This document shows positions 16,234-20,948 of a DNA stretch of 20,948 nucleotides, piece by piece. A model generated the notes under the pieces. The model did not search any database. It saw nothing but the letters and a program-made list of their open reading frames with translations, and had not been told where the DNA came from. The stretch comes from Chrysochromulina tobinii (Eukaryota > Haptophyta > Prymnesiales > Chrysochromulinaceae): contig JWZX01000274.1 of assembly GCA_001275005.1 (NCBI GenBank), positions 1 through 20,948 of the forward strand. The letters are read 5' to 3'. Made by a program: the position numbers and the translations under genes. Every line of letters begins with the position of its first letter. Position 1 is the stretch's first letter.

Positions 16234-17671
16234 ATGGCAGGCACCTTCGGCGGCGGGGCAACTCCGAGCCTCTTCGGAGGCGCGGCGACACCTTCTGGGG
16301 CCAACGCGTTTGCCCCCGACGTGAAGGGTACGAGCCTCTTCGGAGGTACGCCGGCGCCTACCACCGGCCTCTTCGGAGGCGCGCCTGCTGCTGCTGGCGG
16401 CGGCCTCTTCGGAGGTGCGCCGGCTACTGCTGGTGGCGGCCTCTTCGGAGGCGCACCTGCGCCAGCCGCCGGCCTCTTCGGAGGCGCACCGGCTGCTGCT
16501 GGCGGCGGCCTCTTCGGAGGTGCGCCGGCTGCTGCTGGTGGCGGCCTCTTCGGAGGTGCGCCGGCTGCGGCTGGCGGCGGCCTCTTCGGAGGCGCACCGG
16601 CTGCTGCTGGCGGCGGCCTCTTCGGAGGCGCACCGGCTGCTGCTGGCGGCGGCCTCTTCGGAGGCGCACCGGCTGCTGCTGGCGGTGGCCTCTTCGGAGG
16701 TGCGCCGGCTGCGGCTGGCGGCGGCCTCTTCGGAGGCGCACAAGCTGGCGGCGGCCTCTTCGGAGGCGCGCCTGCTGCTGCTCCCGGCGCGTTCGGCGCT
16801 TCAACTGGGAACCTCTTCGGCGCGGCGCCTGCAACTGCGCCCATGCCGAGCGAGGGCTCGATGGATGGCCACATTTTTTGGCAGTGGCAGAAACAGATGG
16901 AAAACGCCTGGAATTCCAAGGACAAGCAGAACTGTTCTTTCAAGTATATCTTCTTCGACTCGTGCGAAGAAGCCGGCCCAGACAGCACGATGAAGGTGGA
17001 TCCCCAAAAGCTGCACGAAAGGCGGAAAAAAACCCGAGAGATGTCCGACAACGCGATGTGGGAGCGGGCAGACGCCCAAAACCGCGACCCTTCGCGGCTC
17101 GTCCCCGTGCAGGTCACGGGCTTCGAAGAGCTGCACGAGCGGCGCAGAAATCAGCTAAAGATGGCGAATGACATTGCGGAGTTCAACAAAAAGGCGCTCG
17201 CAATCATTCATACCGTCAAGGATGAGCGCAGCTTGCAAATCGATCTCCGTTTCCGACACTACGTGGAGCGCCAGCAGATGCTGGCCCACCGCGTCCTGAA
17301 GCTCCATGCGGCCATCGAGCGCCAGCATATCAATCGCAACGAGCGCTACCGTCACGATGGTGGCTTAGAACCGCCGATCGAGATCAAGGAGGAAAACGAC
17401 ATACGCCGGCTGTATGCACTTGAGCACGAGCTAAGGAGGCCCATCTCGCGCCTGCACGAGCTGAGCTCGCGTCTGGAGCAGGAGGCCGGCCGCGACAGCC
17501 CAGCTCGATGGCCTTCCGCCGGTCTCCCGCTTACATCTTGACAGCCTGCAGGAATGGCTCACGCGCCAGCAGGAGGCCGTGCGAGTCCTCATCGAGGTGA
17601 GTCTGCAGGATCTCAAAGATCTTGACGTCGTGCGCGAAATCGTGTGCGAGATGACTGGCCGTAACCCGTAA
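16234..17671 (+). CDS. NUP54: FG nucleoporin Nup54 with a C-terminal frame change
   Basis: Start ATG at 16234 (MAGTFGGGATPSLFGG). Residues 1-205 are an FG domain with 14 LFGG motifs plus NLFGA and AFGA, mostly GLFGGAPAAAGG units. From residue 210 (HIFWQWQKQMENAW) follows the Nup54 alpha-helical domain, including LVPVQVTGFEELHERRRNQ (the conserved PV-GF-L-R segment) and helices to about residue 420. This central-channel nucleoporin works with Nup62 and Nup58 in other eukaryotes. The opening frame ends at a stop at 17539-17541 after unrelated residues. The +1 frame, open from 17465, carries the expected final helices (SLQEWLTRQQEAV, LQDLKDLDVVREIV) to a TAA at 17669-17671. A one-base indel between 17465 and 17541 therefore separates the parts. 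I found no GT-AG intron of normal size with matching phase. The one phase-compatible candidate (17471-17498) is only 28 bases. Confidence 0.87.
16344..16779. repeat. 36-bp tandem repeats coding for GLFGGAPAAAGG
   Basis: The core is seven consecutive 36-bp units (about 16476-16730), each coding GLFGGAPAAAGG, flanked by related but diverged units on both sides. Units differ only at silent positions such as GCACCG/GCGCCG, GCTGCT/GCTGCG and GGCGGC/GGTGGC. All six reading frames are open through the array. Confidence 0.9.
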
Positions 17672-18040
17672 GCCCGAAACGGTGGAGTCTGTCGTAGGCT
17701 GGTTGTTGGTGTCCGGGGGCGCACGCGCGACACCAACAAGGGTGCACGTACGCAAGGGGGGAGCTCGGGGTCCGGTCTCATATGATGTCCTCGTTTTGCG
17801 ACAATAGCGGGCAATTATTCAATAGAGGTAACGGAGGTACACGCCTTGCGTTGGTACGCCGGATCTATTTCTAAAGACTAAACGCCACACCGCGCGCCGG
17901 CGGAGTAATGTGCGCCATGAGGGTTCTAACGCCCCAGATTGTCGTGCAAGAGCGAAGAGTTCCTCAGAAGAACTTGAACTTGAACTTGCGCTCTCGAAAA
18001 CCTGCTATCGAAACATAGGCGCTGTGTTGAACGTGCGTCC
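17672..18040. other. Intergenic region between Nup54 and the TPR-glycosyltransferase gene
   Basis: 369 bases with no gene. It includes a strong hairpin at 17703-17739, an AT-richer patch at 17790-17830, and AACTTG repeated three times at about 17971-17989. The part next to 18041 should be the promoter of the TPR-glycosyltransferase gene. Confidence 0.5.
17703..17739. terminator. Perfect 11-bp stem hairpin just 3' of Nup54
   Basis: TTGTTGGTGTC (17703-17713) and GACACCAACAA (17729-17739) pair perfectly around a 15-base GC-rich loop. It lies 31 bases after the Nup54 stop codon, so it would be in the 3' UTR. It may be a 3'-end or stability element; the terminator label is a guess since eukaryotic protein genes do not normally end at hairpins. 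Confidence 0.4.
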
Positions 18041-20485
18041 ATGGCGCCGAGCTTGGAGAGCTTGTGGCGCGACGCTCAGCATGCGCATTTGGCCGGCGAC
18101 ATGGCGCGCGTGCAGCGCAGTCTGCGCGCGGCGATCGACATTGCGCCACAATTCGGCGACGCCTACTTTGAGCTTGCCAATACGCTGTCTGCTGGCGGTC
18201 GCACGCAGGAGGCGGTCCGTGGCTACCGCGCGGCATTGCGCACAGGCAACGTTGGAGACGTGCCGATGGCGCACAACAACCTTGGTAACACTCTTGCCGA
18301 TCTCGGCGACTTGGAAGCGGCCACGCGCGAATACGAGCGCGGGCTGCGCTTGGCACCCACGTTCACTTACCTGCATAATGGGCTCGCAAATGTCTTCACC
18401 TCGCAGTCGCGCAACGCCGAGGCGGCCGCAACGCTGGCGCGGGCGATACGTGTGCGGCCCACTGCGCATTACGCTTACTACAATCTCGGCAACGCCCTGC
18501 GGCGGATGCAGCGATTCCCCGAGGCCGAGGCAGCCTTCGTGTCTGCAATCAGAGCAGTCCCAGACGATGGACGCTACTCGCAAGGCCTTGGCCAGCTCTG
18601 CCACGAGACCAAACGTTTGAGCGAGGCGGTGGCCTTTTATGCAGCAGCAGAGGGCCAGCTTGCGAGCAAGGGCTGGGCGCGCTCCGCTCCGTTAGAGCGC
18701 GACCATGCCTCAGCTCTGCGCGAGGCGAAGCGGTTCGACGAGGCCGTGCACCGAGCCTTCGAAGCGCAGCGCCTCGAGCCGGATGGCGTCGCCGGTCTCT
18801 CCACGTTGACAACCGTGCTCAGGGATGCGATGCGGCTCGAGGAGGCCGCCGTCTACCACCAGCGTGAGGCGCTCGCCGACGTGCGCACTGCAGCCGCGAC
18901 CGCGAACGAAGCTGAAAAAGCGGCGGCCGTAACGGCCTTTGCCACCCAAGCGGCGCGTGCGCGCCATCGTATTATGAGACGCTTGGTGCTCTTCTGTCGG
19001 CCATCGTATTCGGGCGAGCGTTCAGATGTGCCGGGTAGTTGGGCGTGGGGTCCACGGGCCAAGGAGCGCGGCATTGGAGGCTCCGAAAGTGCCGTCATCT
19101 CAATCTCGCGCGAGCTCGCAGCCCTCGGCTGGGCTGTGGAGGTGTATGCCAACCCTCCGAGCGAGGACATTGGCGTCGACGACGCAGGTGTCCTCTGGCT
19201 TCCGTACTGGTCGTATGGCACCCTCGAGCCGCCAGGCCGTGGTATCAGTGCTCCCGTTCATGTGTTCATCGCCTGGCGCTTCGCGGAGGCCCTCGCACTT
19301 GGTGCGGAAGCGTGGCGTCGATACTTGTGGCTACACGACGAAGTACGGCCGGAAACCGTGCCTCGTGCAGCGCTGCCACTCCTCGAGGGCGGCGGAATTT
19401 TCGTGCTCTCGTCCTTCCATCGCTCGCAGTTGCCCGAATACGCGCAGCGGCTTGCCATGCTCACTGCAAACGGCCTCGACGCCTCGGCTCTGGCGGATGG
19501 GGCTAATGCAAATGACCGATTCATCTACGCATCGACCCCGAGTGCTGGCCTGCACCTTCTTCTCTCCATGTGGCCACGCGTGCGCAGCGCTATCAAAACG
19601 GCCAGGCTCGACGTATACTACGGCTTCTGGCCGTACGCCATGTGGAACGACCAGCCTCACCTCATCAAGCTACGCAAGCTCATCGAGCCGCTGCTTGAGC
19701 AGCCAGGTGTTCATTACCATGGCATGCGCTCTGAGGTGGAGCTGGCAGCAGCCTACGCAGCGGCAGGCTTCTACGCGTACCCGACCGACAAGGCCGAGAC
19801 GTCTGGCATCGCCCTCATGAAAGCGCAGGCGTGCGGGTGCGTGCCCGTCACCTCGGGGCAGCCCATTTCGGCGTTGCCGGAAACGTGCGGCGAATTCGAT
19901 CTTGGGGCGACCGGCCGCTCTGGCTATATTGGCCAGGATCTGCAGTGGCAAGAGGACTTTTTGCGTGCGCTGCTCGCTGCTGCGCAGCGGCCTCCTTCTG
20001 AGCTGAATGCGTTTCGTGCGCGCATGAAGGTATCCGCCCGTCGTCGCTTCAGCTGGTCGTCGGTCGCAAAGCAGTGGACGTCGTTCTTCAATCAGACGGC
20101 TGATGTGCAGACGAGTACTAATGACCAGCCTGCCTCAGTGCCACGGCGAACGCCGCTGCCATCGTCGCTGATCCTGTCGCCTCGGTCCACGTCACAGCCG
20201 TCCTGGTCGGCGCCGTCTCCAGTACCTGCAGGCCCTCCACCATCACCGCCACCACTGCCAACGAGCCGAACGCGCCGGAAGGGTTCAGGGCAAACGGTTT
20301 TCCTCGAGGTTGGCCTTGGCGGGCAGGCCGAGGAAGTCCTCGACGCACACCCTAGGGATGAGGCGGCGGCAACAGAAGCGGAGCGCACCGCGACGTTGCT
20401 GGAGCGGCTTCACGATCAGCGCGCCCGGCGCCTCCATCTCGAGCAGCGCGTCATTGACTTGTCTCAACACGCCGGCGATATTTAA
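18041..20485 (+). CDS. TPR protein fused to a GT-B (GT4-like) glycosyltransferase (814 aa)
   Basis: Start at the ATG at 18041. Residues of about 5-290 hold some six or seven TPR units (for example GDAYFELANTLSAGGRTQEA, AHNNLGNTLADLGDLEAA, AHYAYYNLGNALRRMQRF). A short linker is followed from residue 312 by a glycosyltransferase of GT-B type: RRLVLFCRPSY, GIGGSESAVISISRELAALG with the glycine-rich GGSE at 346-349, YLWLHDE, FIYASTPSAGLHLLL at 494-508, and ETSGIALMKAQACGCVPVTS from Glu586. The last corresponds to the GT4 E-x7-E region, with Lys594 at the second Glu position. The fold ends near residue 683 (SSVAKQWTSFFN). The TPR-plus-GT layout recalls O-GlcNAc transferase, but the catalytic motifs are not GT41. 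The acceptor and sugar are unknown; no signal peptide or membrane segment is seen. Residues 684-814 are a low-complexity Pro/Ser tail then charged sequence with an antisense ORF, and may not be real coding. Confidence 0.85.
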   Translation: MAPSLESLWRDAQHAHLAGDMARVQRSLRAAIDIAPQFGDAYFELANTLSAGGRTQEAVRGYRAALRTGNVGDVPMAHNNLGNTLADLGDLEAATREYERGLRLAPTFTYLHNGLANVFTSQSRNAEAAATLARAIRVRPTAHYAYYNLGNALRRMQRFPEAEAAFVSAIRAVPDDGRYSQGLGQLCHETKRLSEAVAFYAAAEGQLASKGWARSAPLERDHASALREAKRFDEAVHRAFEAQRLEPDGVAGLSTLTTVLRDAMRLEEAAVYHQREALADVRTAAATANEAEKAAAVTAFATQAARARHRIMRRLVLFCRPSYSGERSDVPGSWAWGPRAKERGIGGSESAVISISRELAALGWAVEVYANPPSEDIGVDDAGVLWLPYWSYGTLEPPGRGISAPVHVFIAWRFAEALALGAEAWRRYLWLHDEVRPETVPRAALPLLEGGGIFVLSSFHRSQLPEYAQRLAMLTANGLDASALADGANANDRFIYASTPSAGLHLLLSMWPRVRSAIKTARLDVYYGFWPYAMWNDQPHLIKLRKLIEPLLEQPGVHYHGMRSEVELAAAYAAAGFYAYPTDKAETSGIALMKAQACGCVPVTSGQPISALPETCGEFDLGATGRSGYIGQDLQWQEDFLRALLAAAQRPPSELNAFRARMKVSARRRFSWSSVAKQWTSFFNQTADVQTSTNDQPASVPRRTPLPSSLILSPRSTSQPSWSAPSPVPAGPPPSPPPLPTSRTRRKGSGQTVFLEVGLGGQAEEVLDAHPRDEAAATEAERTATLLERLHDQRARRLHLEQRVIDLSQHAGDI

Positions 20486-20572
20486 CCACGATTGTGGATT
20501 GAACCACACCCGAGAGCCGAGGGCCGATAGTCGCATTAAGTGTGCGGCCCCGGCGCTACCCCGGCGCCGCAC
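20285..20572 (-). other. Antisense open frame of 95 codons overlapping the glycosyltransferase tail
   Basis: The minus-strand frame reads more like protein than most shadow frames (ALLEMEAPGALIVKPLQQRR, then IPRVCVEDFLGLPAKANLEE), with no low-complexity bias, whereas the plus-strand reading here is mainly Glu/Arg/His. It could be an exon of an unrecognised minus-strand gene, which would make the last 60-70 residues of the glycosyltransferase frame artefactual. I do not recognise the family, and the start and splice sites are unclear. Confidence 0.25.
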
Positions 20573-20948
20573 GCGTGGCGGTTCGCTTACCGGCGCGCCG
20601 GCGGCCGGCCGGACCGAACCCGCGGATTTCGGCCGCGCGGGGCGCAGGACCCGCGGCGGCGTAGGCCCGGCGGCGGCGGACGGCGCTGAGACGGCGCGCG
20701 CCGGGCGGGGCGCGCCGTTGCGGACTCGTTAAAAACTCGTTAACGGACTCGGGGTCGTACACATGCGTAACTGTCACACTCTTCTATACAGTTTTTGTGT
20801 GGGGGCCGGCGAGTACGGAATTACGCCGCTCGCGCGACCCGGCGACCGACGCGGGTCCGCGCTAAGGGGGAATATGGAGTTTTTGGTTTTTGACAACCAG
20901 CATGCAAACAACATACCCACTGATTCTCCAGAGCATGGGGATCACCAT
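20486..20948. other. GC-rich island then AT-richer end of the window
   Basis: Bases 20540-20720 are almost entirely G and C with repeated CGGC and GGCGC strings. From 20725 composition falls sharply: CGTTAAAAACTCGTTAACGGACTCG has ACTCGTTAA twice, and 20870-20948 is AT-rich. A small hairpin CCAC-GATT-GTGG lies near 20487-20498. No gene is recognised; the end may be the approach to another gene outside the window. Confidence 0.45.

Noticed and set aside
16182-17171. Long open frames in other frames and on the minus strand across the FG repeats
   Set aside because: A 36-bp repeat without stops keeps all frames open; only the GLFG frame continues into a recognisable Nup54 domain.
17600-17611. 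GTGAGTCTGCAG in the Nup54 tail, which looks like a donor directly joined to an acceptor
   Set aside because: It is only 12 bases, and the residues it encodes fit the Nup54 C-terminal helix without a gap, so it is coding.
18041-20485. Annotating the TPR-glycosyltransferase as O-GlcNAc transferase
   Set aside because: The catalytic motifs (GGSE, ASTPSAGL, ETSGIA) are GT4-like and not those of GT41.

Overview
The window looks like nuclear DNA of a unicellular eukaryotic alga. The genes encode eukaryote-only proteins (a DCN1-like neddylation factor, phosducin-like protein, TMEM208 and Nup54). They are GC-rich, closely packed, and split by few short GT-AG introns. Two of the introns start with the identical GTGCGCC and three of the four end in CGCAG or TGCAG followed by G. 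High GC, short introns and this donor style fit a haptophyte or pelagophyte better than a green alga or diatom, but this is inference and no marker gene settles it.

Layout. A plus-strand gene of unknown function with a TPR-like helical stretch (245-1672) converges on a block of five minus-strand genes: a coiled-coil/PH-like protein (1997-3475), a secreted or membrane-anchored SGNH/GDSL-like hydrolase with one in-frame intron (3602-5272), a two-exon DCN1-like protein (5752-6530), a very large two-exon TPR co-chaperone-like protein (6663-11433) and a phosducin-like protein (12177-13082). The phosducin-like gene is divergent from a two-exon TMEM208 gene (13293-13885); their 210-bp shared promoter holds a long imperfect hairpin with CCAAT boxes in both arms. 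A gene-poor, very GC-rich stretch follows (13886-14995), then a second divergent pair: an EamA/DMT transporter (14996-16081, minus) and the FG nucleoporin Nup54 (16234-17671, plus). The Nup54 C-terminus continues in the +1 frame. A TPR protein fused to a GT-B glycosyltransferase (18041-20485) ends the gene set, followed by another GC-rich island.

The genes do not form one pathway. Several are proteostasis or assembly factors: the HOP-like TPR protein, phosducin-like protein (a CCT co-chaperone in its family), TMEM208 (ER targeting) and the DCN1-like protein (cullin neddylation). Three of the nine genes carry TPR or TPR-like repeats.

Main corrections over a plain ORF reading: four introns located by phase and family fit; two long reading frames joined into one 1539-residue protein; the missing last exon of the DCN1-like gene and first exon of TMEM208 found; and the Nup54 C-terminus recovered across a one-base frame change. 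I found no mobile element, CRISPR array, rRNA or tRNA gene that I can support.
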